Below are positions 33,021 to 42,150 of a stretch of DNA of 43,510 nucleotides, piece by piece. The stretch is taken from NCBI GenBank assembly GCA_013001695.1, contig JABDMC010000045.1, positions 1 to 43,510 on the forward strand. The letters run 5' to 3'. Position 1 is the first letter of the stretch. Each line of letters starts with the position of its first letter. Source of the DNA: Akkermansiaceae bacterium. Its GTDB lineage: Bacteria > Verrucomicrobiota > Verrucomicrobiia > Verrucomicrobiales > Akkermansiaceae. Below the pieces are notes generated by a model. That model worked only from the letters and a program-made list of their open reading frames with translations, did not search any database and was not told the DNA's origin. A program made the position numbers and the translations under genes.

Positions 33021-34319
33021 TCAGCCGCTGGATTGTGCCGCCAGCGGACGCTCATCGGCGTCGTGCCTCCGTGGAGGCGTGGTCTCCGGCGGGTTCTCGA
33101 TCAACCCGTGCTCGGAAAGCAGCCTCGTCATGACGTCCCGGTAGACCGATGCAAAGTGGTCCCGGGTGTGGTGGGCCCGGGCATGTTTCCAGGCCCGGCG
33201 CGCCCGGTCGCGGAACTCCTCCGGCGGAAGGTCCGCCACCTCCTGCACCGCCTGCCGGATCCCGGCGACCGAGCAATCTCCCAGCTCCACCCCGAAGTCC
33301 TCCGCCGGGATACCGGTCTCCGGGCTCATGATGGGGATCAACCCGGCGTGCATGCACTCGATCGTGCTCGTGCTGAGGCCCTCCGAGCAACTCGGATACA
33401 CCAGCGCGCCGCACGATCCCAGGATCTTCCGAAATTGCTCCCCCTCGACATCCACCCAGCCGACGGCGTCGACGTTGGGGGAGTCATACAGTTCCCGGTG
33501 GAAGGCCCGCTTGAAATCCGGTTCCGAATCGAGCGGGGCGCAGACCGTGAGGTGGCAATCCGGGAGCAGGGCAAACGCCTCGAGGACGAGGTCGAGCCCC
33601 TTGTGCACCAGGCCCCCGCTCCCCATCCAGAGGAAGCGCGACCGGCACCGTTCCCAATCCTTGTCGGCCGGCCAGTCGTGGAGCTGCGCGACGGGCGCCG
33701 GCAACGGGTGGATCGGCGTGCCGGCATACTCATGGGTGCGCACCGCGAAAGGTCCCGCGTTGCCGGTGGCGCGGTCGGCGAACTCGATTCCCCGCGAGGG
33801 TTGCTCAAAGCGCCGCGCCTGGAGCGCGACCCGCCGCCGATCAGCAAGCTCCCTCAAGCGGACCGCTTCACCCGCGTTGTTTGCGAGGAGATGCGCGGTA
33901 TCGATGTGGAAGATCTTGAGGCAGCCGTCGCCAAGCAAGGGCGCAAGGCGTTCCATGTTGTTCCGCACATCCACAAAGACATCATACTTCTTTTCCGGAA
34001 CGAACCGCGCGTTGCGATAGTCGATCACATCCACCGTGAATCCCAGCTCGCTCAGGGTCCGCACCATTTGACGCGATTGCCAGTAGTTCGTGTGCGTCTT
34101 CATCAGCGGGTCGTCGTCGGCCATGACGAATCCCTCGATCCGGTAGGAAAAGAGCGCCCTCCCCCGCTCCGGCCCGATGGCCGGCACGGTCACTTCCTGG
34201 TGGATGCGCCATTCGTACCCGATCGATCGCAGGCAACGGCGGATCGCGTTCCGCACTTCCGCCGCGACGAAAAGCGGGCGCCATCGCTTGAGGGCCTTCT
34301 TCAGGTTCCGGAACATCAT
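33021..34319 (-). CDS. Glycosyltransferase, GT-B type (GT4-like)
   Basis: Probable retaining glycosyltransferase. The 432-residue protein begins MMFRNLKKALKRW after ATG 34319. N-terminal half: MADDDPLMKTHTNYWQ and VDVIDYRNARFVPEKKYDVFVDVRN, as in families that use sugar-phosphate donors. C-terminal donor domain: FLWMGSGGLVHKGLDLVLEAF, SEGLSTSTIECMHAGLIPI and a GIPAEDFG segment. It lies between the GIPC-like gene and an acyltransferase. Family number within GT-B cannot be fixed from sequence alone. Confidence 0.82.
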   Translation of the reverse strand: MMFRNLKKALKRWRPLFVAAEVRNAIRRCLRSIGYEWRIHQEVTVPAIGPERGRALFSYRIEGFVMADDDPLMKTHTNYWQSRQMVRTLSELGFTVDVIDYRNARFVPEKKYDVFVDVRNNMERLAPLLGDGCLKIFHIDTAHLLANNAGEAVRLRELADRRRVALQARRFEQPSRGIEFADRATGNAGPFAVRTHEYAGTPIHPLPAPVAQLHDWPADKDWERCRSRFLWMGSGGLVHKGLDLVLEAFALLPDCHLTVCAPLDSEPDFKRAFHRELYDSPNVDAVGWVDVEGEQFRKILGSCGALVYPSCSEGLSTSTIECMHAGLIPIMSPETGIPAEDFGVELGDCSVAGIRQAVQEVADLPPEEFRDRARRAWKHARAHHTRDHFASVYRDVMTRLLSEHGLIENPPETTPPRRHDADERPLAAQSSG

Positions 34320-34371
34320 CAAGCCGGTTTCAGGGTGTCCATCGGGGCGCGGGAATCGCGGACGGCGGTCA

Positions 34372-35313
34372 TCATCGGAGGGGCGCTCCCCACGCCCAGC
34401 CGTCCACCAGGGCGATCCACTCGCCGTCATCCAGTTGCTGGGCATCGACGTGGTGCATGCCCGCCGCATTCCATCCCTGCCCGCTCGCACCGAGCATCGG
34501 GCCGCGGCGCACGGGCCGCTCCTCGTAGGTGTCGGCCGTCAGGGTCGTGATCTCGAAGGCGCGCACCGCACCACCGTAAACCTCGCTGCAATCCTGGGCG
34601 AAGCGCACGGGTCGCCCCCCGGCCACCACCACCCGTCCCGCGGGCCGCGCGGTGCGATTGTCGTCGGCAACCACCGGGCTCATCGGGTGCTCCGCCCACG
34701 GTCCGAGCGGAGAATCCGCCGTGAAGAGCCGCAAGGTGTCGGCGCGAAAGTCCGGACGCCCGTGGCCGACGAACAGCCACCAGTTGTCCTCGAAGTGGAA
34801 AATCGAGGGATCCACGTAGCCCCGCCCCTCCAGCAGGACCTTCTCGAGGACCCAGCGGCCGGGAAACGCGTCGGCGCGATAGAGCCGCACCGATCCGGTC
34901 TCGAAGCACTCCGGAACCATGTAGTGCCCGCCCGTCCACTCGAAGACGTAGGGATAGGACAAGTGGAACGGCTCACTCAGCACGATGCCCCTGTCCTCCC
35001 ATCGTCCGCCATCGGGGCTCGTCGCCAGACCGATCTCCCCCTGGCTCGTCTCCTGGTTGTGGACCTCGTAAAACATGAACCACTCCTCATTGGTCCTGAT
35101 GAGAAAGGGATCCGCGACGAAATCCCCGCGCACCGAACCGAGATTTTCGCGGGCGAACACCGGCCCGCCGTCCGCCGCACGCGGCCGCAACTCCGTGGGA
35201 GACGGCCCCGTGTACATCGCAATCGCGAAGACCGGTATCTCGGGAACCGTGGCCGCCACGCTCGGGGCGATTCCGAGCAGCTTCTTGATTCCCGCTTTGA
35301 AACTCCTCCGCAT
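34372..35313 (-). CDS. GIPC-transferase-like five-bladed beta-propeller protein
   Basis: Probable sugar-transfer or sugar-binding protein. The 313-residue sequence resembles the N-terminal domain of plant glucosamine inositolphosphorylceramide transferase and GH43-like propellers. DPFLIRTNEEWFMFYEVHNQETSQGEIGLATSPDGGRW is one blade, and PYVFEWTGGHYMVPECFETGSVRLYRAD and YVDPSIFHFEDNWWLF are others. It carries no classic glycosidase signal peptide, and the operon position between a GT and a sulfotransferase suggests a cytoplasmic transferase. Start: ATG at 35313 (MRRSFKAGIKK); longer starts to 35415 are possible. Confidence 0.6.
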   Translation of the reverse strand: MRRSFKAGIKKLLGIAPSVAATVPEIPVFAIAMYTGPSPTELRPRAADGGPVFARENLGSVRGDFVADPFLIRTNEEWFMFYEVHNQETSQGEIGLATSPDGGRWEDRGIVLSEPFHLSYPYVFEWTGGHYMVPECFETGSVRLYRADAFPGRWVLEKVLLEGRGYVDPSIFHFEDNWWLFVGHGRPDFRADTLRLFTADSPLGPWAEHPMSPVVADDNRTARPAGRVVVAGGRPVRFAQDCSEVYGGAVRAFEITTLTADTYEERPVRRGPMLGASGQGWNAAGMHHVDAQQLDDGEWIALVDGWAWGAPLR

Positions 35314-35513
35314 CAGACTCACGGCGCGAGGCCCTCCCCGTGCTGATTCCGGCACCACGACGCGGTTCGCCGCGCGCCCTCTTCCCATGAAATTCGCGGT
35401 TCCCATCCGGGGCATCCCCGGGCTTCGGCCCGCAGGATCTTCCTGTGTTCAATCGTCATCACTTCATCCGCCTGGACCATCCCACCCCGGCGGCATCAAC
35501 CACCGCGAGGCGA

Positions 35514-36395
35514 TCACTCGAGGTAGCCAACCCGCTTCATCGTCGCCGCAAACCGCTCCTCGATCCGCGCCACCACCTCCGGTGGAATCTCCCTGCGCCA
35601 ACTGTCGGTCTTCCCCTTCCGCACAAAGAACCCCTTCTTTCCCTTCTCCCCCGGATACGATTCGGCACCGTAGTTCAGCTCTTCCGAGCGCATGCTCTTG
35701 AAATCGCCGCGCTGGACCGCCATCTCGAGGAGCTCATCGTCGCAATCGATTCCCAGGAACGACATCAGCGAGACGAGCACGCCCTTGCAGTCCTGCTTCA
35801 GCTGCTCATAGGACACGATCTTGACCGCCTGGCTCTTGGCCCGCTGCGTCCAGTCCTCCACCTGCCGGTCCCAACGAATCAGGAACGGTTCGAGGCGCTT
35901 GATGCATCCATTCTCGAGCATCTCGTCCACGAAGTCCCCGATCGCCCAATCCGTCTCCCCGGTGTCATGCACGCAATGATGGTAATACGAGAGGAGCACC
36001 GCCCGGGGATCCCGCAGAATGTAGATCGTGCGGGGGTAGAGGCCCGGATAGACCGGCCCCTCGTTTCGAAAGAGCCGGGGCCGGGTCAGCTGCCCGAATT
36101 GCTCGATGCGCGCGTCCTCCGCGTGCAACACCGGCACGTGCTCCCCGATATTCGAGATGTTGATCCTCCGGTCGACGTCGTTGCGGGCCGCGATCGCCAG
36201 CATGTACGCCAGCCATGTGTTCCCCGATTTCGGATGCCCGACAATGAACACATCGTCCGGTCGCAAATTGCGTTCGAACCTGCTCCGCTTGGCCCGCTCC
36301 CGCAGCCGGTGACGGGCGCCGTGCAGGATGCTCTTCGCAAATCCCGGAACGACCCGGGAAATCGCCGCTCTGGTATCCATGATCAATTCGCTCAT
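35514..36395 (-). CDS. Sulfotransferase (PAPS-dependent)
   Basis: Transfers sulfate from PAPS to a sugar or other acceptor. The 5'-phosphosulfate loop VGHPKSGNTWLAYML (52-66) and the 3'-phosphate motif ILRDPRAVLLSYYHH (126-140) are intact. The rest of the 293 residues fits the Sulfotransfer_1 fold, with a KGxxGxxR-like end (GKKGFFVRKGKTDSWRREI). No signal peptide. Its position amid methyltransferases and glycosyltransferases suggests sulfation of the polysaccharide repeat or its lipid-linked precursor. A CA-rich leader precedes the start. Confidence 0.9.
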   Translation of the reverse strand: MSELIMDTRAAISRVVPGFAKSILHGARHRLRERAKRSRFERNLRPDDVFIVGHPKSGNTWLAYMLAIAARNDVDRRINISNIGEHVPVLHAEDARIEQFGQLTRPRLFRNEGPVYPGLYPRTIYILRDPRAVLLSYYHHCVHDTGETDWAIGDFVDEMLENGCIKRLEPFLIRWDRQVEDWTQRAKSQAVKIVSYEQLKQDCKGVLVSLMSFLGIDCDDELLEMAVQRGDFKSMRSEELNYGAESYPGEKGKKGFFVRKGKTDSWRREIPPEVVARIEERFAATMKRVGYLE

Positions 36396-36422
36396 TGTGG
36401 GGGGTGTTGCGCGGCCACGCCG

Positions 36423-37328
36423 TCAGGTTGCCACCTTCTCCGCCTCCCGCGCCGGGGGCGCCTCCACCCTCGCGTCGTTGACTTCCCCGTGAAGGTTCGC
36501 CGAAAAGGCCGCGATCTTCCAGTTCCTCACGATGCTTTTCGAATGCTGTCGGAGCAGGTTCTCCAGGGGTGACACATCCGGCCACTGATGGTCGTCCAGC
36601 ATGATCACGCCGTTGTCCGCCAGGAGGGCGAGCGACAACCCGATGTCCACCGCGGGCGTCAACCCCTCGTGGTAGCCATCGACATAGATCAGCTCGAATC
36701 GGGCCTCCTCCGCGATCAACTCCCGGAGGCCATTCAGGCTGGTGGTTCGCCGCTGCTCGACGTCCAGCCCGGCCGATTCGTAGAGCCGCAGGGCCCCTTC
36801 ACGCATCCCGTCCGTTGCCTGGCTGACGCCGCTCTTTCCCCATGGGCTGCGCTGACCCTCGACGTAGCCGTCGTCGAAGTACGGATCCACCGAGACGAGA
36901 CGGCCGAGCCGCCTCTTCTGTCGCAGGAGCAGACCCATGAGGCTCATTGAAAGCCCCTGTGCCGAACCGATTTCAAGGTAGTTGATCCGTTCGAAGCGCC
37001 CCGCGAGGGAATCCAGCACCGTCTCGAAGACATGCACGACCTCCCGGTTCGTCGCGAAACTCATGTACTCGTAACGCTGACCGTAGATTGCGCGGGCCAT
37101 CTCGCGAAGGGCCAGGGTCTCGGCCTCCGCCTCCGGCGAAACGTGCAGACCCGAGTAATCCTTCAGCTGACCGCGCCGCAGCCGGCGCTGTGCCGGCGTA
37201 AACCTGACCAGATAGTTCCAGAGTTCGGAGGCGTCACTCCGCACACTCTCGGAGTGCTTCTCCAACCCCGCGGCCCGGCGGATGCTCCGCACCGCGCAAC
37301 TCGCCCCCATTTTCAAGTAGTCCTTCAT
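36423..37328 (-). CDS. Class I SAM-dependent methyltransferase (Methyltransf_24/CmcI-like)
   Basis: Probably methylates a sugar hydroxyl. The core INYLEIGSAQGLSMSLMG (motif I with acidic E), VSVDPYFDDG and FELIYVDGYHEG, followed by DNGVIMLDDHQW, are those of the Methyltransf_24 family. The N-terminal 70 residues are basic, with a stretch of leucines, and have no defined domain. Length 301. It lies 20 bases after the fusion gene and 27 bases before the sulfotransferase gene. Confidence 0.82.
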   Translation of the reverse strand: MKDYLKMGASCAVRSIRRAAGLEKHSESVRSDASELWNYLVRFTPAQRRLRRGQLKDYSGLHVSPEAEAETLALREMARAIYGQRYEYMSFATNREVVHVFETVLDSLAGRFERINYLEIGSAQGLSMSLMGLLLRQKRRLGRLVSVDPYFDDGYVEGQRSPWGKSGVSQATDGMREGALRLYESAGLDVEQRRTTSLNGLRELIAEEARFELIYVDGYHEGLTPAVDIGLSLALLADNGVIMLDDHQWPDVSPLENLLRQHSKSIVRNWKIAAFSANLHGEVNDARVEAPPAREAEKVAT

Positions 37329-37348
37329 TCTGACTCGTTTCGGTGGAT

Positions 37349-38815
37349 TCAGGACCGCAGCCCGATCTTCCGGGCGGCCTTCGACAGCGCGCTGCGCGCC
37401 GGGCCGGGAAGCGCCTCCTTAAGCCGGCGCGACAACGGCACCGGCTCCTTGTACTCCGGATACCGCAATCCCGGAGCGGGCAAACCGCCGACCGCGCACT
37501 GCTCCACCAGGAAGCGCCGAATTTCGGCGTAGCGATCGTGTCCGGAGTGGTAGACCACGGCCCCCTCGGGGTCCTCCTCCTTGAATCCGAAGGCGTGCTC
37601 GGAGGGGTTCATCTCCTCATAGGGGACGGAATTCTTCCCGATGGCCAGGGCCAGTCCCCACTGGTCGGGACAGCGGGAGTCGTCGTTGGGCATCTCCAGT
37701 TCCCCGGCCCGGAAGAGACGCATGATCTCGATCCAGTCCTCCGCGATCTTCCGGTGGGCGTACTGCTGGAAGATGACGAACCCGGAGTTGAACATCGGCA
37801 CGTCGGTGGACCCGAAACGGTCCCTCAGCGCCGCCCAGATCTCCGCGTTCCACAGCACCCGCCCGTAGATCGCGGCCGGCCGCGCCATGAACGGACGGTC
37901 GCTGCGCCGCCAGATCCGGTCCAACGGACGCAGGAGAAAGGTGTCGGTATCCAGGAACACGACACGCTCGCTCCGCAGGTTGCAGATCTGCGCCTTGTCG
38001 GCGAAGGGATAATCCGCGATGAGGGAATCGAAGGGGCGGACGCTGATCCGCCGATCTTCCGCGCTCAGTTGGCCCTCGCAGCCCCGCGGGACAAAAACCG
38101 AGACCCGGTCGAACCCGCTACCCGATTCCACCAGGGTCCGGAGCGACATGTCGAGCTGCCCGAAACGATCGGGAGTCGCGACATAGGCGATCTCCGTCAC
38201 CGGCTCGCCGGACCCGGGCCGGGCGAGATCGAAGACCGCGAGCCGTTCGCAATCCAGCCTGAATGGCGCGAGGTGCCGGTCCACATAGGCGAAGGGGAGG
38301 CCTGACATTTCCTCGTCAAAATCCCGGTACCACATCTGGGTGTTGTTCGAATCGTGACGGCCCACGGCGTAGGTGATGGCCGCCGCCCGCGCTCCGGAAT
38401 TGAAGAAGAAGTGACAGAGTTTCCGGTAGGTCTCGTCGGACTCGATGTGGAAGAGGACGTCAAAGCAGACAATCAGGTCGCAGGGAGGGACATCCAGGGT
38501 CTCCAGGCTGTCGAGATCGCTGTGTATGAACGTCTTGCCCGGAAACCTTTCCCGGTTCTTCGCGAGCACCTCCTCGGAGAAGTCCACTCCGATGTAGTCC
38601 AACTGCTCCAGTTCCGGGAGGTCGGAAAGCACCTGCATGTCGCCGCACCCGAGGTCGAGAACGGAGGTGACGCCATGCCGGCGGATGGCCTCCGAGAGGA
38701 TGTCGAGCTTGCGCCGCTTCCAGTAGCCCTTGGATCCGACTCCGGAGCCGAGGGCGGGATCTTCCCGATAGCGCTTCTCCCAGAAGGCCAACGCCGTTGA
38801 GTTCTTGGATGTCAT
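37349..38815 (-). CDS. Methyltransferase-glycosyltransferase fusion
   Basis: A two-domain protein of 488 residues. Residues 1-195 form a class I methyltransferase: VLDLGCGDM (52-60), GVDFS and DLIVCFDVLFHIESDETY. Residues about 205-425 form a GT-A sugar transferase resembling GT8: VTEIAYVATPDRFGQLDMSL, then VVFLDTDTFLLRPL with the DTD metal motif at 289-291, MFNSGFVIFQQ and DQWGLALAIG. A basic tail follows. Both halves look complete, so one polypeptide may add and methylate the same residue. It is transcribed after the Wzt gene. Confidence 0.78.
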   Translation of the reverse strand: MTSKNSTALAFWEKRYREDPALGSGVGSKGYWKRRKLDILSEAIRRHGVTSVLDLGCGDMQVLSDLPELEQLDYIGVDFSEEVLAKNRERFPGKTFIHSDLDSLETLDVPPCDLIVCFDVLFHIESDETYRKLCHFFFNSGARAAAITYAVGRHDSNNTQMWYRDFDEEMSGLPFAYVDRHLAPFRLDCERLAVFDLARPGSGEPVTEIAYVATPDRFGQLDMSLRTLVESGSGFDRVSVFVPRGCEGQLSAEDRRISVRPFDSLIADYPFADKAQICNLRSERVVFLDTDTFLLRPLDRIWRRSDRPFMARPAAIYGRVLWNAEIWAALRDRFGSTDVPMFNSGFVIFQQYAHRKIAEDWIEIMRLFRAGELEMPNDDSRCPDQWGLALAIGKNSVPYEEMNPSEHAFGFKEEDPEGAVVYHSGHDRYAEIRRFLVEQCAVGGLPAPGLRYPEYKEPVPLSRRLKEALPGPARSALSKAARKIGLRS

Positions 38816-38855
38816 GAGAATCGTGCCCGGGCCGATGCCGGGTCGCGGTAAGGGA

Positions 38856-40193
38856 TCAGAGTTCCTGTGCCACCGCTTCAGGCGTGGACAAGGGCGATTC
38901 GTGGCACCGTGGAGTCACCGTCCACGTCGGTTCCAAACTCAGGACCCCCGTAAAGCGGGGGTCCGACTCCACGTTCAGGCGGACGTTTCGTTTCCAATCA
39001 AACAGTTCATGGGTCTCTCCGTCCATCAGGCAAAAACAGAAATCCAGCGCCTCGCTATGAAGCGGCAGGCTGTCGAAGGTGACACTGAGGGTCCCCTTCG
39101 CGGGCAAGCTGCCCAGACGCTGTCCGCAGCTTTGGGTGGTGGCCTGGAAGAGCTTTTCCCCGCGACAACGGATCAGCAGGTCGAACAACGGGTCGGTCAC
39201 GGAGGCGGCGTGCCGCTCATAATCGACGGCGAATGTCACCGCTTGTCCGGTCTTCGCCCGGGTGATGGCATTGCCGTCGGCGTCGAGAAAACGCGCTCCC
39301 GTAAATGCAACCCCGCCGCTGCCGTTGACAATTGACCAGTCGGGCCCGTCATGGTGATCGCTCCCCTGCATGTCTGCGAGGAAGAGACCGATTCCCTCCT
39401 GGGTGTCTCCCACGAACTCGACCCGGCCCTTCTTCATGAATACGACCTTCGTGCAATGGCGCGAGATGTGCTGCATGTTGTGAGAGACGAGAATGAAGGG
39501 CACGCCCCGCCGTCTCAAATCGGCGAGCGCATTGAAGCATTTCGCCTGGAAGGCCACGTCGCCGACTGCCAACACCTCGTCGAGGAGCAGGATGTCCGGG
39601 TTCAGCGCGCTGGCCACTGCGAAGCCCAGCCGGACCTGCATCCCCGAGCTGTAACTCTGGACGGGGGCATCGATGAACTCCCCGATCTCGGCGAACTCCA
39701 CGATTGAATCGAACTTCGCATTGATCTCCTTTTTCGTCAGCCCGAGCACCGAGGCGTTCACATAGACGTTCTCCCTGCCGGTCAGGATCGGATTGAATCC
39801 CGCGCCCAGGGCAATCAGCGCCCCGACCCGGCCCCGCATCGTGATGTACCCGGTATCCGGGCGGATGAGCCCGTTGAGCATTTTCAGGAGGGTCGTCTTG
39901 CCGGCACCGTTGTGGCCGATGAGGCCGAGGGACTCGCCTCGGCGCAATTCAAACGATGCCCCGTCGACCGCCCAGAACTCGTCTTTCCGCAGGCGATCCC
40001 CTCTCTGACGCATCCCGAGGGCTTCCCGGGCCACGTCCTGAACCCCGTAGAAGAGGGACCGCTTCAAATCCCGGCAGAACTTCTTGCGGACCTCCTCCGC
40101 CACGACGAGCACGTCAGTATCGTCCTGCCGCCCCCGTGGGGAGCCGGCCTCCTCCGGTGAGGCGCCGGCGGCGGGTTCGTGGATGGAACTCAT
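38856..40193 (-). CDS. wzt: ABC exporter ATP-binding protein with C-terminal sugar-binding domain (Wzt)
   Basis: Energises export of a lipid-linked polysaccharide. The nucleotide-binding domain has Walker A GHNGAGKTT (93-101), signature YSSGMQVRLG (181-190) and Walker B DILLLDEVLAVGD (200-212). Residues about 285-445 form a Wzt C-terminal beta-sandwich (VAFTGARFLDADGNAITR ... LDFCFCLMDGETHELFDW). This domain usually recognises the finished, terminally modified chain, which fits the methyltransferase neighbours. The start ATG at 40193 is chosen because the longest frame would overlap the permease gene by 74 bases. Confidence 0.92.
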   Translation of the reverse strand: MSSIHEPAAGASPEEAGSPRGRQDDTDVLVVAEEVRKKFCRDLKRSLFYGVQDVAREALGMRQRGDRLRKDEFWAVDGASFELRRGESLGLIGHNGAGKTTLLKMLNGLIRPDTGYITMRGRVGALIALGAGFNPILTGRENVYVNASVLGLTKKEINAKFDSIVEFAEIGEFIDAPVQSYSSGMQVRLGFAVASALNPDILLLDEVLAVGDVAFQAKCFNALADLRRRGVPFILVSHNMQHISRHCTKVVFMKKGRVEFVGDTQEGIGLFLADMQGSDHHDGPDWSIVNGSGGVAFTGARFLDADGNAITRAKTGQAVTFAVDYERHAASVTDPLFDLLIRCRGEKLFQATTQSCGQRLGSLPAKGTLSVTFDSLPLHSEALDFCFCLMDGETHELFDWKRNVRLNVESDPRFTGVLSLEPTWTVTPRCHESPLSTPEAVAQEL

Positions 40194-40218
40194 GATGATG
40201 AAGCGGATGGGAGCGGGC

Positions 40219-41094
40219 TCATCCGCCCATGCGGGCGATGAGATGAGGCAGGGCGAGCCGGTAGAGCGTCCAGCCGGCAAGAAGCAGCACAACGGTGACC
40301 CCGAAGACGCCGAGGAAGCCGCCGAGGTGTTCGGATGGCCCCGTGGTGAGCCAGTCGCGCGACGTCGTCACCAGCGGACTGACCGGATTCCAGTGATTCA
40401 ACACCGTGGCGAGGCCGGCCTGCGGAGCCGGGTAGAGGACCGGCGTCACGAACAGCCAGAAAGTCGTGAGGAGGGTCAGTCCCTGGCCAACATCCTGATA
40501 GAGCATGCCAAGGGGCGCCAGGAGGATCCCGATCATGTATCCAAGAGCGATGATCGCCACCACCCCGAACGGAAAGAGCCAGGCCGTGGCGGGCGGGCTG
40601 ATCTGGAACCACAAGAATACCGCCACCAAGAGGACCAGCCGGATGATAAAGTTGAAGAGCACCTCCCCGAGGGCCGCCAGCAGGATCGCCTCCCGGGGAA
40701 AGTTGATCTTGGTGAGCATCGGTTTGGCGGCGGTGAGCGAGCGCAGGGGGTACTGCATGGCATCAACGAAGGTTTGCCACAGGACCATCCCGATGAGCGC
40801 GAAGGCCGCGTAGGGAATCGCGGTCTCCCCCATGGAGAAGACACCCGTTGAACGAAGGAACACGAAGGTGGCGGTCGCCGCGATCGGCGGCAGGAATGCC
40901 CAAACATACCCGAGGATGCTCTGGCGATAGCGGGCGCTCACATCCCGCACGAAGAGGCGCCATGCCAGTTCGCGGGATCGCAGGAGATCGGTGGCCATCT
41001 CCCGGAGGAGGGCCCCGGGGCGCCGCAGGAGAGGATCGGGGCCGTAGCGGACCACCGGCCCGGCGTCTGGAGCCGTTGGGGTGCTGGATTTCAT
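40219..41094 (-). CDS. wzm: ABC-2-type polysaccharide exporter permease (Wzm)
   Basis: Membrane subunit forming the export channel with Wzt. The 291 residues have an N-terminal amphipathic segment (LAWRLFVRDVSARYRQSILGYVWAF), the typical Wzm/TagG motif. They then contain six hydrophobic spans (for example FIIRLVLLVAVFLWF, LLAPLGMLYQDVGQGLTLLTTFWLFVTPVLYP). PLVTTSRDWLTTG precedes the last span. The gene ends 25 bases before wzt, so the pair is co-transcribed. Confidence 0.93.
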   Translation of the reverse strand: MKSSTPTAPDAGPVVRYGPDPLLRRPGALLREMATDLLRSRELAWRLFVRDVSARYRQSILGYVWAFLPPIAATATFVFLRSTGVFSMGETAIPYAAFALIGMVLWQTFVDAMQYPLRSLTAAKPMLTKINFPREAILLAALGEVLFNFIIRLVLLVAVFLWFQISPPATAWLFPFGVVAIIALGYMIGILLAPLGMLYQDVGQGLTLLTTFWLFVTPVLYPAPQAGLATVLNHWNPVSPLVTTSRDWLTTGPSEHLGGFLGVFGVTVVLLLAGWTLYRLALPHLIARMGG

Positions 41095-41167
41095 GTGCTT
41101 GTCTGGAAGGTTTCGGGTGGGCGGACCCTTGAGGCGTCGAGGAGGGGCATTCTTGAAGCGACCACCG

Positions 41168-42106
41168 TCATGATGCGTCTCCCGCCCCGACCGGATCGGC
41201 CCGCAGCCACTTGTCTCTCAAGGCGCGCCTCTCCTCGCCGGAGTAGAAGTGCTTCATGAACTTTGAGTCGTGCATCCGATCCACGTAGTCGGCCGTCAGG
41301 CGGATCTCCTTCCGAAATCGCGAGTAGGCGGAGGAATACTCCTTTTCGTCCCCGACGTTGGCGTTCAAAAGCTGGAAGTCGGGGATGCCGAGGAACTCGC
41401 CGATCGCGCGGGGCCCGCACCGGTCCAGGTCTTCCAGCCGCAGGAGCAGGAGCTCGGCGTTGTCGTTTTCGAAGCGCTGGTAGCCGTCCCCGGTGGGGAA
41501 CGGCCGGGAGTAGACATCGATCCCGAACTGCGGCTCGAGGTGAACGTCGAACCACTCCAAGGGGACCTCGTGCCGCTGGAACTTGTTGACGAACAAATCG
41601 ACCAGACGCGGCATCTGCTCCTCCATCGGGGCCTCCTCCTTCTCGAGCTCTGCGGCTTCCGCCGCAAAATAGATCGGGAAGGCCTGGAAGAACCCGGAGA
41701 TGTTCCGCGCGATGGGGTCCCGAATCAGGGTAATGATCTTCCAGCGGCCGTCTCGGGATCCCCGGTCCATCTGATTGCGCAGATACTCGCTGGCGAACAG
41801 GTGCTCGTCCGCAATGAAGCGTCCGTGGACCCTGGAAGCCTCGCGAAACTGCTTCTGCACCTTCCGGATCCAGTCCCGCCCGAGGAAGTGCACCTGGAAG
41901 ACCTCGTAGTCCAGCGGATAGCGGCTCAGCGAATTGACCACCGTCGATGACCCGACCTTCCCCATCTGGTAAACCAGCAGGGGCTGCTTCGTCCGGTCGC
42001 GGCTCCTCGAATACGCCAGGTAGCGCAGCCGCGAGCCGATGGCAAAGTTGCGATAGGCCAGGCGCCTGGCCATCCGCAGCGGGGTTGAGGCTGTGGGAAA
42101 CTTCAT
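41168..42106 (-). CDS. Putative capsular polysaccharide synthesis/sulfotransferase-like protein
   Basis: PAPS-type sulfotransferase-like protein of the capsule synthesis group (NKWYS/PF10364 style). LLVYQMGKVGSSTVVNSL is the phosphate-binding start, and TLIRDPIARNISGFFQAF the second motif. MPRLVDLFVNKF and PLEWFDVHLEPQFGIDVYS are family-like; the end LTADYVDRMHDSKFMKHFYS resembles that of family members. Start ATG 42106 has AAACGGAG about 14 bases upstream. With the sulfotransferase at 35.5-36.4 kb this makes two candidate sulfotransferases in the locus. Confidence 0.75.
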   Translation of the reverse strand: MKFPTASTPLRMARRLAYRNFAIGSRLRYLAYSRSRDRTKQPLLVYQMGKVGSSTVVNSLSRYPLDYEVFQVHFLGRDWIRKVQKQFREASRVHGRFIADEHLFASEYLRNQMDRGSRDGRWKIITLIRDPIARNISGFFQAFPIYFAAEAAELEKEEAPMEEQMPRLVDLFVNKFQRHEVPLEWFDVHLEPQFGIDVYSRPFPTGDGYQRFENDNAELLLLRLEDLDRCGPRAIGEFLGIPDFQLLNANVGDEKEYSSAYSRFRKEIRLTADYVDRMHDSKFMKHFYSGEERRALRDKWLRADPVGAGDAS

Positions 42107-42150
42107 CGAGGTCCGCTCCGTTTCATCTTGCTCAATTCCAATCTCGACCG

